Shown: positions 35,102 to 46,996 of the stretch, in pieces
How positions within the stretch are numbered: the first letter of the stretch is position 1
How the letters are laid out: the number at the start of each line of letters is the position of its first letter
NCBI GenBank assembly: GCA_008477525.1
Contig: SPDT01000001.1
Location: forward strand, 2,914,001-2,978,000
Source of the DNA: Hypomyces perniciosus
Lineage: Eukaryota > Ascomycota > Sordariomycetes > Hypocreales > Hypocreaceae
Reading direction: 5' to 3'
Length of the DNA: 64,000 nt
Made by a program: the position numbers and the translations under genes
The notes under the pieces: model-generated
The model's input: only the letters and a program-made list of their open reading frames with translations
What the model was told of the DNA's origin: nothing
Database searches by the model: none

Positions 35102-36085
35102 ATGCCGCCGACAACGAGGAAGAAAAAATCATCCGTGGAAGGTAAAAGTCCGTCTGCGAAGACCTCAATGGCTAGGAAAACGACGGATTGAGCTGGAAAA
35201 ACTAACCCGCCTGTAGAGGATCCCACTCCAGAAAGCGTGCCTGCTCCGAAGAAGGTATCGCGACCAGCAAAAAGGGGTGCAACGAGAGCCAGTAAGGGGC
35301 GGCAGGATCAGGATGAGGATAGTGTTGACAGAGGACGCAATGGCGGCAGGTAAGGCGTCACATGAGATGGGGAGGTGTCTTGAAAAACATGGGCTAATAT
35401 CTGCATGTGATTGCAGGAATAGCTTTGAGTTGGCAACTTCTTCCAAGAGGGCCCGGGCAAGCGTGTCGGATGCGAAGAGAGAGATACGAAGAAAGGCAGA
35501 CGAGCTGATTCAGTTGATTGAGAATCAACGTCAACAGATTGTGTGGGTATTCGTTCTACTGGCGTTGCGGAGTTATAGGTTCTGATTGTGAACTACAGGT
35601 CTGCGGACGATGGCACGTTTGGAAGTGACAGCCTAGAGTCAAAGGTTGCAGCCACCCTTCCTGGCATGACAACGTTTGAGTCGACCATAAGAGCAGGCCC
35701 TCGAGACAGCATATACCACAAAGCTCACAATTACATCCGAAATACCCAGCGGGTGGTCACCGAGTACGAGATTTTGAACAAGAGCGACACCAACATCAAG
35801 AAGCCAAGGGGTATACGCTGGGAGCAGGACAGTAAAGACTTGTCAGAGCTGAACCAAAAGGCAATGGCAATTTCACTGCGTACTCTGAACGGCATCATTC
35901 TCAACGGCGTGCATACGGATTTTCTTGCCCCTCCAGCCAATGTTGGGGATGACATTGAGAAGGTTGCTTGGGAGCTGCTTGCAGAAGGGAGGCCGAAGAC
36001 GGTGGAGGAGACGTGGGGAGCGGCGGCGCAGGAGATGATGAAGTCGTTTGCTGGAGTTGTGAAATTGTTGCCAAAGTCGGATTAG
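35102..36085 (+). CDS. Hypothetical basic protein, four exons
   Basis: Exons 35102-35141, 35217-35349, 35417-35542 and 35599-36085 give 261 residues. All three introns are GT-AG, 56-75 nt, and every junction keeps frame, which supports a real gene. The N-terminal ~75 residues are Lys/Arg/Pro-rich (MPPTTRKKKSS, then PKKVSRPAKRGATRASKG) and look like a nuclear localisation and nucleic-acid-binding tail. A basic helix follows with REIRRKADELIQLIENQRQQ (about 85-105). The last exon is mixed alpha-helical with RGIRWEQDSKDLSELNQKAM and a conserved-looking C-terminus EETWGAAAQEMMKSFAGV. I do not recognise the family. A nuclear complex subunit is a guess based only on composition and size. Confidence 0.72.
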
Positions 36086-36796
36086 GTGTGGATGTTCAAA
36101 TGGGGATATGGCTATGTATTGGAGGGAATGGAAGCTGGAATAATGGGATTGTTTCACGACTTTGAAGTGAAGATATGATGGATTTGTTTGAGTGTTACGT
36201 CTTTGAGTCTATCATTGAGAACACGATATTTGCGGAGGTGAGCGAGACGAACACAGGAGTTTCAATGGAGGTTGATTCTGGAGGTTATATCCCATTAATA
36301 TTTATACCATTTCCAGTTATCCTAGGTAATTACTAATATATACTACCCCGTAGTAGTTGATTGATTGAACGTATGACCCATAGCAGATCGAGTTGATACA
36401 AAGTACTCCGTACAACGGTGAGCTCACCTTTTTTACCTTGATGACTCATCAAACCCCCACCCACACCGTTCTAGCAGAGGCACGAGGGTCAGGGCTCTGA
36501 GGCACAAGTCCTATCGCACTAGCACCGAAAAGGGCTAAGCCCATCGCTTAACCCACAAACAGCCCTCCTCAATTTTCATTCTCCGCCTGGCTTTTGCAGA
36601 GTCCCTCTCTCCCCGAAATTTTGACATTCCTCATCCTCCTCAACCACCCGTCCTACTAACCCTCGGCAGGAAATTTCACAACCCAAGCCGGTTTGTACCC
36701 TCTCCTTTTCTTCGATTCCTCCTTTGATCATTGTCATTGAGAGAGGGGAATTGTCATTGAGAGACTTGAGCTGACGGAGCTTTTGGAACAGCCAAA
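36086..36796. promoter_or_regulatory. Spacer and eL15 promoter with possible leader intron
   Basis: It holds one exact TACTCCGTA motif (36404-36412). Just before the eL15 ATG there is a CAG acceptor ending at 36791, preceded by a branch-like GCTGAC. A GTTTGT donor at 36691 could complete a 101-nt leader intron. Such introns are frequent in ribosomal protein genes, but the donor is weak. Confidence 0.4.
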
Positions 36797-37720
36797 ATGG
36801 GTGCCCTCAAGTATGTCGAAGAGCTTCAGAAGAAGAAGCAGTCCGATGTGATGCGCTTCCTTCTCCGAGTGCGCTGCTGGGAAGTACGTTGAAACCGAAT
36901 ACAATACACCGCTACGAGACGTTCTCTGTGGACGAGGGACTCCAGGTTGCAGGCCTCGAAAAATTTTCTTCAATGTCTCTCTTCCTTCGGTGGGGTGCCC
37001 AACACGACGACCCAAGGAGAGATGATGGCGATGATTTTTTTTTCTCCTCTGGCCTGCACCGAAAGCCCCGTCTCTGCTATACACTCGTTGAACATTGGCT
37101 GAGAGTGCATTAATATAGTTCCGTCAATTGAACGTCATCCACCGCGCCTCCCGTCCTTCGCGCCCCGACAAGGCTCGCCGTCTCGGATACAAGGCCAAGC
37201 AGGGCTACGTTGTCTACCGTGTCCGTGTCCGCCGTGGTGGCCGCAAGCGCCCTGCTCCTAAGGGTGCCACCTATGGTATGTTCTTCGTCCCCCAAGACAA
37301 AAGCGAGAGAGAGAGAGAAAGAGAGAGTTGCTCATGCGGTTTGTGTAAACAGGCAAGCCCACCAACCAGGGTATCAACCAGCTCAAGTACCAGCGCTCCC
37401 TCAAGGCCACCGCCGAGGAGCGTGTCGGCCGCCGCTGCGCCAACTTGCGCGTCCTGAACTCCTACTGGATCAACCAGGACTCTACCTACAAGTACTACGA
37501 GGTCATCCTCGTCGACCCCAGCCACAAGGCCATCCGCATCGACCCCCGCATCAACTGGATCGTCAACCCCGTCCACAAGCACCGCGAGGCCCGCGGTCTT
37601 ACCGCCACCGGCAAGAAGTCCCGTGGTCTCAACAAGGGTCACCGCTACAACAAGACCCGTGCCGGTCGCAGAAAGACCTGGAAGAGGCACAACACCCTGT
37701 CCCTGTGGCGCTACCGGTAA
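36797..37720 (+). CDS. RPL15: 60S ribosomal protein eL15
   Basis: Three exons, 36797-36883, 37119-37275 and 37353-37720, give 203 residues, the usual eL15 length. The protein begins [18 protein letters not shown]. The sequence is almost wholly family-typical: [60 protein letters not shown] and the terminal SLWRYR. Intron 1 is 235 nt, long for this window, and sits after residue 29 (RCWE|FRQ). Intron 2 is 77 nt and rich in GAGA repeats. eL15 is a core protein of the large ribosomal subunit in the cytoplasm. Codon use is strongly C-biased, as expected for a highly expressed gene. Confidence 0.97.
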
Positions 37721-39412
37721 ACGCGTGCGACTGCCGTCGTCGCTGGTGGACAAAAGTAGCGGAGGAAGTGTGGTGGTGGTGGTGGTTGCATTCCTGGATT
37801 TCCTTCTGGGAGTGCTGCCGCTGCTTAGTGTGTACTTTTGGCATTGCATGCAAGGTCAAAAACGGAATCAAAAAGAAACACCAAAGGTCCTTGGTAGCTT
37901 TTTTTAAAGAAAATGGAAATGGCATGACTTTCCGATGTTATTAATTCGGAGCATATGATATCTTCTTCCCTATGTAGAAACGAATATGTGAAACTTGAGA
38001 ATTTTTTCTTCATGATGAATCAATCCCCTTCTAGAGTGAGAATGTGTCTTCCTTTTGTCTTATTGTGTATTTCATACATAGACCGACATATCATTCTTGA
38101 CATGAGGCATAACCTCTCGTTATAATGTTATACAATCCGCCATCAGCAGTAGTGCCATCAACACAGATTCAAACTCTACGCTGAACGAGCATATCAAGCA
38201 GACAGCATGCGAGAAGAGAGTTTTCTCCCATTAATCAAGATGGCTCGTCATATTACACATCAGTCACTCATCACCACGAACGCAACAGAAGCAAAAGAAA
38301 TAATATCCCGATCCCAGATTTGAAAAGAGAAAAAAAGCCTCGTCTCTAAATACAGGGGCAAAGTAGGCACCCTTCCATGGGCCTCCCCAAATACAAGTTC
38401 AAGGAACCGTGTCCTCGATGAAGAAGGGTTGTAGAGCCCCCCAAGTCGAACCAGCCAAAGGTAGCAAAGGTTTAAGAGGCTTTCGGTTCTGCTCGTCTCT
38501 CAAATCATACAACAAGTGCGCGCGAGGGGAAAACAAGAAATCAGAAAAGGGGAAAAAAAAAAGGGACCAAAGCAGCCACCCGGTTACAAGCATCCACGAT
38601 ATCTCCTCCCCTAGAGCCTTCCTCCCCTCATCATCACCATAATTTTCGTTCGAGTCAAAAAGACATCGCGTATTCGCGTCGTGATTAGAAAGGCAATGCC
38701 CGGGCACAACTGTGACAAACGCCGCAGTCTTTTGGCCGCAGATAAATGCCATTGCTAATACCCAATGCCACACACCTCCCGAGTTGGCTGGCTGTATTCG
38801 TGAGATATGTCAACGTGAAATGAGCCTAGCTGCTGCGTAGTGTTCATGTGGCACCCTTCTTCATAAGGTGGACGGCAATAGCTAGTCGGATTCTCGTCTC
38901 GATATAAGGCCATTCTTGAGTGTAGAAGACTGAAATCGTGAAAACCGGAAAAAAAAAAAACACAAAACCAAATGACAAGAGAAGAAGTGAAGAAAGATTT
39001 GTCGTCTATGCCGATGATGGTATTCGCGACGATCCAGGTATAGAATACATGGTGTGGCTGTCCCTTTGGTCCAGATATGCAGGACATCATTTCCCTCGTT
39101 GGCGACTCTGATCTGTCTGCTGCCAACGATCGTAAACCGGGAGAACTTTTGATCCCTTTCCTTTCCTAATGTACACACAAAGCATCCCCGAGGGCGCTGT
39201 GTTGGTTGGATGCAGAGATAATGGTTGGCGAGAAGCAATTTCGCGGCCTATTCAAACAAAGAGCAAAAGAAGAGTCGTCAAGTCATGGCAGTGTCGTGAA
39301 CGTGCTGCATGAGATTGCATTCCACCCTATGACCAAGTGAAGAAAAAAACAAATGGCCGAAATCATTATACAAGCAAGTCGTGGAGTGAATGGCAAAATG
39401 CTTCAAGTAATT
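37721..39412. other. Convergent 3' spacer between eL15 and PUF genes
   Basis: It contains 3' ends of two convergent genes, with GTGGTGGTGG and A-run low-complexity stretches. None of the exact TACGGAGTA-type motifs occurs here. No gene is supported; the 124-codon minus-strand frame at 38399-38773 is judged spurious. Confidence 0.5.
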
Positions 39413-42400
39413 TTACACCCAGCGTGTCTCACCGTTATCCACCGAGTTATTGGCGGATGGGTGTCCAGGAACGAAGTTGCCTGGCATCATCTGGTTGAAC
39501 TGGGGGTGCTGGGCAGGGCCACCAGGAGGTGGAGGAACTGACATGACACCACCATTCGGGAAAGGAGGCGGCACATGCTGGCGCATCCCCATGCTGGGCA
39601 TTGCCCCGTTGGCGGGACCACCGTTGGGAGGGAACATGGAAGCATTTCCAGACATGCCTCGAGAGTGACCAGGTCGCAAGGGAATCTGACCCTGTGTGTT
39701 ATCGGCCGGTGTGACCTGACCGCTGGAAGCGGCGCTTCCACGGTTGTCGAAGGCGGCGATCTTGGCCTGGATGCGGCGTCCGTATGGAGTGGTGCGGATC
39801 TGTGGGAGAATTGGGCGGATGCCTTCAACGAGCTTGTGCTTCATGTGAGGAGTAGCAAACTCCAGAGCAGTCTGGATGACATAGTTCGCAAACGAGTCAC
39901 GGAGGAGTCGCTCCATCTCGGAGGCGGCCAACATCTCCTCCACAATCATGTCTTTGGACGGAGCTTGGGCACAACGCAGGCATTTCTCAATAACGTTGGA
40001 GCTGAACTTGTGGCGAGACAGTTGGCTGATGCAACCTTGGAACATGCGAACAATGGGCTCAGTGAAGGTGGGCTCATTGAGGTCGATAATGTATTGGACA
40101 ACATAGTTTCCAAAGGGATCCTGCACAAGAATCCGCGCATGGTCGGTGATGCGCTGGATCAACCAGAGCTTCTGCTCTCCGGTGGCGTGATCAATGCAAC
40201 GCTGGAGCACGCAGCAGCCATGTCGATGAGTGCCAACCTCAATGCAGTTGTTGCCGACAGCGTCGAAAATAAACTGGGCATCTGGGGCAGTGAGTTTGTT
40301 GAGGCACTTCTGAATGACATGGTTGCCATTCAGATCTTGGATGAGTTCGACAACACGGAAACGAAGGGCTTCGATGATGAGATGAACCTGCTGTGGCGTG
40401 CTGACATACTCGATCATCTTTTGAAGAGCCCTTGTTCCATGTTGGTTGAGAGCAATACGCACCATGTCTTGAGATGCGTTCTGAATCAAAACAGTACGCT
40501 CATCGTCATTGCAAAACTCGAGGAGCTTTTGGCACAAATAATTACCAAACGGATCCGTCATGAGCTCGATGACATGCTGGTTAGTCTCAAGCCATATCAT
40601 GTGAACCTGGTCACTGTTACGCTCCTCAAGTTTCTTTTGAAGATAGCGGCAACCGTGCTGGTCTTTGCATAGCTCGTAGATCTGGCCGCGGAACGACTCC
40701 AGCGGCATATTCTGGTAGCGAGACATGGCTGTGAAGGTCAAGTTAGCACAGCTTAAATTCAGATAAGACACTTTGGGCACCTACCTTCGTTGTCAAGTTG
40801 ACGACGATGCTGGATAACGCGGGCTTGGCTGTCCCGAGGCTGGTTGCCCTGACTGTAGGGCATCCCGTTGTACCCAGCATAATTCTGAGGAGGAGGTGGT
40901 GGTGGATACATGTTTCCACCATTACCACCATTCATGTTCATTTGTTGCATGCCGGTCGTGAGCATGTGAACGCCATAAGGTCCGTTAGAAGCGGCAGGAG
41001 GCTGGTTGTAGCCGTTTGCTGGATAGAAACCGTTGTTGTTGAAGGAGTTCATCGACGTTGTATTGGTGGGGGACGTCACAGGGGCCGAGGTGTGTGGAGC
41101 AGCAGCCGTCACGCCTGGTCCAAACGGAGCAGCGCTGGCTTGAAGAGCGGAATGGATCGATGGGAATGCGTTGGCCTGCTCACGGTTGGCATTCATGCTG
41201 TTGTCATTAGACAACTCGCGAGCATGACGGGTGGGCATCGCCCCAGCAGGAATCCGGCCAATGCTGGCATTGTGATTGTGGAAATGTTGCTGGGCGTGGT
41301 TGTTGGGACCACCATTCATCATCGATGAGGCCGCAGAGTTCTTAACAGTGGGGACATCATTCGCTGAGTAGGAGGTGTGTAGCTTAGGGGGTGAGGTCAC
41401 ACCGTGATTCGCCTGCGACGACGCGGCCTTACCAGACGTCTCACTCGCAGCCTCCGAGATGTACTTAAGATCGAGGGAATGGCGAATGGATGCTGGGCGG
41501 CTGCCCACATTTCCGGTCTCTCCAGCCTGGCTGGTGGAAAGTCCGTTGATGGCCGACATGCTGAGTTGAGTTCGATGGCGGTTGACGCTGGTTCTCCAGT
41601 TGTGGGAAGGGCGCGATTCCGGATTAGGTGATGGGGACAACGCAAGGTCAAGAGCAGCCGAGGACGCAGACAACTAGAAAGAAACAGTAATGTCAGAAGC
41701 GATGCGGATGCAGGATGAGCTGCGCGAACTCCCGTTGCTGGGACAGGGCGGAACGGGGATGAAGAGGGAAGAAGTTGGGAAGGGCCGAAAACAGAAGAAT
41801 TTAGGCACACGCCAAAGAAGATGCAAGAGGGAGAAAAGACGAATGTATGCTAGGCGAGCCTGAAGGAAAAAAAGAGGTGAAACTGAAGTGAAGTGTGGGT
41901 TGCCAGCTGCCAGGTGCTCACGGCTAGGATGACAACAAAACCCTCGATAACAACACCAGCCCCCACAACAGAGCGCGCTAGTTTTGCAAGAAAGGTGCCC
42001 GTACAGAATCGAGAAGTTACACTTACCATTTGGTCCTCTCGGCGAACGAGAGTTGGGAAACTATCGTCAGGAGTTTGGCCCCTGGGCAATGCGTTCGGCT
42101 CGTCGTCACCAAACAAGAAGCGGGTGGTATTGGTTTGGTCGAGGTTGAAGTCGTACAATCCGTTCCTTGAGCGAGTGACGGGCATAGAGTATCGGTTAAG
42201 TCTGTTGCCAAAGATGCACGGTTAGTATCCCAGAGCAGATTCCGCAGCGATACACTTCTGCACAAAACGGCACAGATAAGAGACTTCGAGGGCTGCCCAA
42301 GAGATCGAATCGAGCTTCGACCCAGGGAAGACTCTTTGACGCAATCAAGAACAAGACGGACTATGAGATCGAAGATGGGACAGGGTGAGGATGGATGAAG

Positions 42401-43739
42401 AGAGAGATGACCAAGCAAGCTTCGGGGAGGCGAGGAGGGTTGAAAAAAGTGAAGCCAAGGGCAGCAATAACCACCTATTGTGGCAAACACAATAGCTTTG
42501 GGCCAATAGACTGCGAAGAGGCAGCGGTCAGGGGTGCATGTAGTGCTCTGCTCGTGGCATGTGTTGCTTCACGCAGCTCGTTCATGAGCCTCAGCAGAGA
42601 TACTAGGCAAGCCCGAAATCCAGGCGTGCACGCACTCTGTTGCCCTGCGGTCCTCACAGATACTGGCGCAGCCTCTCATGCAAGCCAGCCCCACCGAAGA
42701 CCAAGAATCAACAATAGCGACACCGCCAGGCATTGGAAGTAAGCATGAGAAAAGAATTCTTGAACTTACGCGTTGGTGGACCTATGGCTGGTCGGATCTT
42801 GGCGAACGGCCTCCTCCTTATCATCGTCATCACTATTACGGCGCGTAGCGGGAACAGACCGTGATGGCATCTGATTGTCTTCGAATCCGTATCGCTGCTG
42901 GACGGGTCCAGAGGGTGGAGAAGTCAGGAGCGATCCTGAGCGGGATTGTCTGTTGAACAGGCCGGGAGGAGAGGTCAAGCTCGAAGTCGAGTAACGGTTC
43001 GGTCGCGAGAAAATGGAGGGAAAGCCGGAGCTCGGGGGAGTGTTGCGATACTCGGGAGGCGTTGTGGGCTCGGACTGGTGGCCGGTGAATTGGTTGATCT
43101 CCTCCTCCATTTGCGCCAGTTCCAGGGCCTCTCGTCGCTGTTGCTGGTCTAGTCTTTGCATCTCGAGCTCGAAACGTCGTCGTTGTTCGCGAATCCTCTC
43201 ATATTCTAACTTCTTCTTTTCAATCTGTTCCCGGGGTTAGTCAAGCTCGCGGTCGAAAGCTTGCCTGCCGGTGCTACGCATGCGCGGCACCCAACATGAT
43301 GACGGGGGCTGAAAGGCGATGGGAGCTTGCGCCAGACAGTCGCCGGTTGGACTACGTACCAATTGGACTTTGTGCAATGCCTGTGTCGCAAAAAGTCAGC
43401 CAACGTCGCACACAAGCAAGCAGAACCCGGCGGCCTCGAAACGGAGCGGTGACAAGCCGCAGGAGAGGAGGACTGTCCCCGAGATAAGAGACAACTCACG
43501 TTATTATAGTCTTGAGAAACATCGGGGGCGCGCGGAGGAGAGGTCAGGGAGGCTATCGAGGACACTGTTGGTACACGCCCCGACTCGGTGGTGAAGCGGC
43601 GAGGCAGGCTGGAGCGCCCGTCGTGAGTCGAGGTCTGCTGCTGCGAGATGCGGGAGCCATTTCGAGGAGGTGAGACAAGCGAGTTCATGGCCGAGTCGTT
43701 CCTCGGCGGCTGCTGAGGACGGAAGCGCAAGTCCTCCAT
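39413..43739 (-). CDS. PUF (Pumilio) RNA-binding protein, Puf4/Mpt5-like
   Basis: Six exons, 43739-43500, 43380-43360, 43224-42770, 42201-42027, 41673-40785 and 40728-39413, give 1,031 residues. Every junction is GT-AG and keeps frame. Exon 2 is a 21-nt microexon (ALHKVQL). A Glu/Arg/Gln-rich coiled coil follows (IEKKKLEYERIREQ), then a long Asn/Ser/Pro-rich region. Eight PUF repeats occupy about 600-915. Their base-reading triplets, repeat 1 to 8, are C-R-Q, N-Y-Q, T-R-Q, N-H-Q, C-C-Q, N-Y-Q, S-N-E and N-Y-Q. By the PUF code this predicts 5'-UGUAUAUA-3'. HRHGCCVLQRCIDHATG resembles yeast Puf4/Mpt5. PUF proteins repress or destabilise mRNAs through 3' UTR sites. The tail is Pro/Gly/Met-rich. 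Introns 3 and 4 (568 and 353 nt) are long and may hide an alternative start. Confidence 0.92.
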
Positions 43740-44189
43740 GGTGGGCAAAGACGGGAAACAACACTCGTACACGCCGAATTGGCAGCGCTCTGTCGGTCTA
43801 TATTACTGCAGACATGAAAGAAGAGGCAAAGAAAAGTCAGCAAAGCCGTTGTCTCGTTGTGGACGAGGAGGTTAGGGCCAGGAACAGGAGCCGACGACTG
43901 AGACTGCTGGAGGCGGGGTGGGATGGGCCAGGCGATGGTGGTCTGTGTTCCAGCGAGAGACAAGGATAGGCCGGCGGATGTCCAGGTGGTCTGGGCAAGA
44001 CTGGGGCCAGCACGCCAGCGCCAGACAGGGGGCACGGTGTGTGTGTTCCACTGAGAAATGCACTGAAACCGAGCAATGGGCAATGGGCCTCGCTCTCCTT
44101 GACACTGATCAGGGGGAGTATTCGGTAGCTCTCTGCTCTGTGCCAGCTCAGCGCCCTGTTGGTGTTGCGTGGAGGGTGTATGTATGTGG

Positions 44190-44190
<1 letters not shown>

Positions 44191-44235
<45 letters not shown>
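44191..44235. repeat. (TG)n dinucleotide microsatellite
   Basis: About 22 uninterrupted TG units, ~450 bp upstream of the PUF start. It is preceded by TGTATGTATGTGGA and likely arose by slippage. It may form Z-DNA; any effect on PUF expression is conjecture. Confidence 0.95.
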
Positions 44236-44237
<2 letters not shown>

Positions 44238-44338
44238 CATGTTTTCATGTTTCCATGTTATGGTATGATTATGTTTATGGGTGTGCGTGGCAATAGCAGG
44301 CAGTCAGATAATATCCAACTGCAATGCTGATTGACAGG

Positions 44339-44361
44339 CTGCTGCTGCTGCTGCTGCTGCA
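44339..44361. repeat. CTG trinucleotide tract
   Basis: About seven CTG units in non-coding DNA upstream of the PUF gene. Confidence 0.8.
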
Positions 44362-46980
44362 GGTCCTCACTGGATGCTCATGCTCGGTCTGGCGATGGTG
44401 TCGGCTTGTACTTCGTATGGTATGGCACGTACATGGTACGCAAGCACTAGGACTCTGTCCAATGTCCCGTGTCTGTACTCCATCACCACCCAAACGCAGC
44501 ACGAGCACAGCGGGGGGACAAACAAGCATAAGCACAAGCACAAGCACGCAACTCCACAGCCGCCAGCCAGGATCTATTCTGACCAATTCAATCCCCTCAA
44601 ATCAGCCTGTTAACAGAGGGGCTGGCCGTGGTATCTTGTTGGTGGTCTGCCAATGCCAAAGAAGAGAGCAGGAGGACGAGGGGAGAGGAGGAAGAGGTCG
44701 GGGTATGTATGTATGTTTGATGTGACAAAAACCAGCGTCGCTTGACATATCATGTTCATATGTACTTACCTCTCTCTCTCTGTTGGTTGGCGGTTGGTGA
44801 GGCAGACAGGACGGCAAACTATATTCGTACACGACAACTCGATCAGTTCAGTCATGCAGGCACACGCAGCAGCGGGGCGTCCGACAGAGACAGGCTGCGT
44901 CAATAGGGGGCAACCAGTGAAAATGGGATTGTATAGGTGGAAAGACAACGGAATACACGAAGAAAGCTGATACTACTACAAAATACACACGGAGCTAAAG
45001 AGGTGAGCGAGAGGAGATGGGAGAAAATGAAGAGTGCAAGTCCGAATCCAAGTCCAAGTAGTAGTCGAAGCCACCATGGATTCGGTTTTAGGCAAGCGGC
45101 GGGACAGGAATCACGCCTGGAGGAAAGTTTTCGGGCCCTGAACTCAGGTGGGTTTAGTGGACGAAGGGGCGCCGCCACCACGGTGTCCCAGTGGCTCATG
45201 GCGCCAATGACGGGAGAAGCTGTGGCAGCAGTGGGCCATCCAGCAGTCATGGCATCAGGTACGAGGACCCTCGACGTTGAGGGACGCATTCAATAGTCAT
45301 GGAGGGTCTCTGAACAATCCATTTCATGGAACTTGGGATCCCCCAGCTCTGGGCACTCTCATGTTTGCTAGTCAGGGCGGCCAGAAGGGTTTTTTGCTGG
45401 ACTCGGGGGGGCTTCGGGGCTAGTGCGCAGTATAACGTAGACCTGCCAAAAGTGGGAGGGAGTTTCCAGCACTTCTCCAAGCGCCGTCTGTCTCTGGGGT
45501 TCTCTTCATCACAGTCACGCATATGCTGTCTCGACCGCGGAGCTACGCCGAGGCGAACCTAACCCAGGATGTGCTAAGTTATGTATGTATATATATATGT
45601 ATGTACTTCGTATGTATTTTCCAAGTCGATCAGGCCAGCCTCTCAGATCATCGCAAGCGGTGGTGTGTACCTATGTAAATCACAGACTGACATGCATTGG
45701 ATGGGCAAAAGGGAGCCAGTCGATGAGGACGACATCGTGTTGGTGATAGACACACACACGCACACACACACCACACAGCTAGGGGTGACCCTTGTCCTTA
45801 GCTAGCGCCACGATTTCATCCACCCCCAGCACTACGATCCGTTGACGTGCCTCTAGAGTCTAACACATGTTGCGAGAAAACAAATCCAGCAGCAGTACGA
45901 GTTAGCACTCTGTCCTCCGTATGGACAATCACAGCTCTCGGTGAGGTCATGTCTCTCCGCCGATAGCTTGCCTAGTGCCAGCAGCATCAGTACGGCGTCT
46001 CCATCTCTATAATTGTACGGGCCAATGCTCCGTAATAGGCCGCGAACTGGTCCCGTCTCAACTGCACGCGCCCGCTTCCCTCAGGAAGCTATCCTCGTTG
46101 GGAATAGAAGTGTACGTATGACGCCACGCTCTGGTCAAGCTTCTCAGGGTCCGTCCCACTCGTCTGTTGACTCGTGCAACTTTGCCAGAGTCTCGGGAAC
46201 TAAGAATTCATCATGCAATTCAGTCAATTACATATTACCTAGTCATCATTAGCATATGCTTCCTCAAGCCTCTTCGGACCGATATTTGTGCGGACTAAAG
46301 TGCAACGGCGTCAGCAGTGGCAAGAAATATGCCCATGTCCAACCATCGTTTGTTAATGAAGCTAGAAGATCATCGCAACCCCACGTTTCGTTTTGCCCCT
46401 CACTGATGAATTCAAATGGCCTTTGCTCAACTGACAGAAAGCTGACGAGGGACTAAGTAAGCCAAGAGACGACTAAGCCTCTAAGCCTTCTGAGCCAGGT
46501 AAGACACCAATACAGTCAGTTGTGGGACGGCGGCAAGACAGGCTTCCGAACATTAAGACTCGAAGAAAATAAGAGAGAAAGTCTACGGATTCCCCCCACA
46601 TAGGCTCGTTCGAACAAAAGGACACACGCCTCTCTCCACCTCGCAAAAAGTCGGTGAGGACAGGCCAATTCCGTTCCATCTGACTAGAAAAGCGCCGGTC
46701 ATGATGATCAATTGGCTTGGTTTTTCGCTCTACGATGCAGGGAACTGCCAAACATAGATCTCCTGGCTATCCATAAACATAGTATCTCCTTCAACTAGCA
46801 TACTAGCAGAGCCGCAATGACGGAGGTATGTTGAGATAAACCCACGAGCTCTGTAGATCTGGAGATGCTGATCCGGTGGGCGGCTCCGAATCCTCCGCGT
46901 TCATATTACGCCGATACGCCGTTACGGCCGTGCAAGACCGGGCTGTCATGTCAGCATTTGCCTGCCTATTATTATCCCAG

Positions 46981-46996
46981 TACGGAGTACTTCGTA
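46981..46996. repeat. Abutting motif pair TACGGAG-TACTTCG-TA
   Basis: Two 9-bp motifs overlap by two bases (46981-46989 and 46988-46996). A third exact copy lies at 47076-47084. They belong to the dispersed heptamer family. Confidence 0.8.

Noticed and set aside
38641..38670. GTTCGAGTC, a possible tRNA B-box
   Set aside because: The flanking bases do not make a T-stem, and no A-box is present at a proper distance.
38399..38773. 124-codon minus-strand frame
   Set aside because: It sits in convergent 3' UTR sequence and has low-complexity Phe/Trp runs from A- and G-rich DNA.
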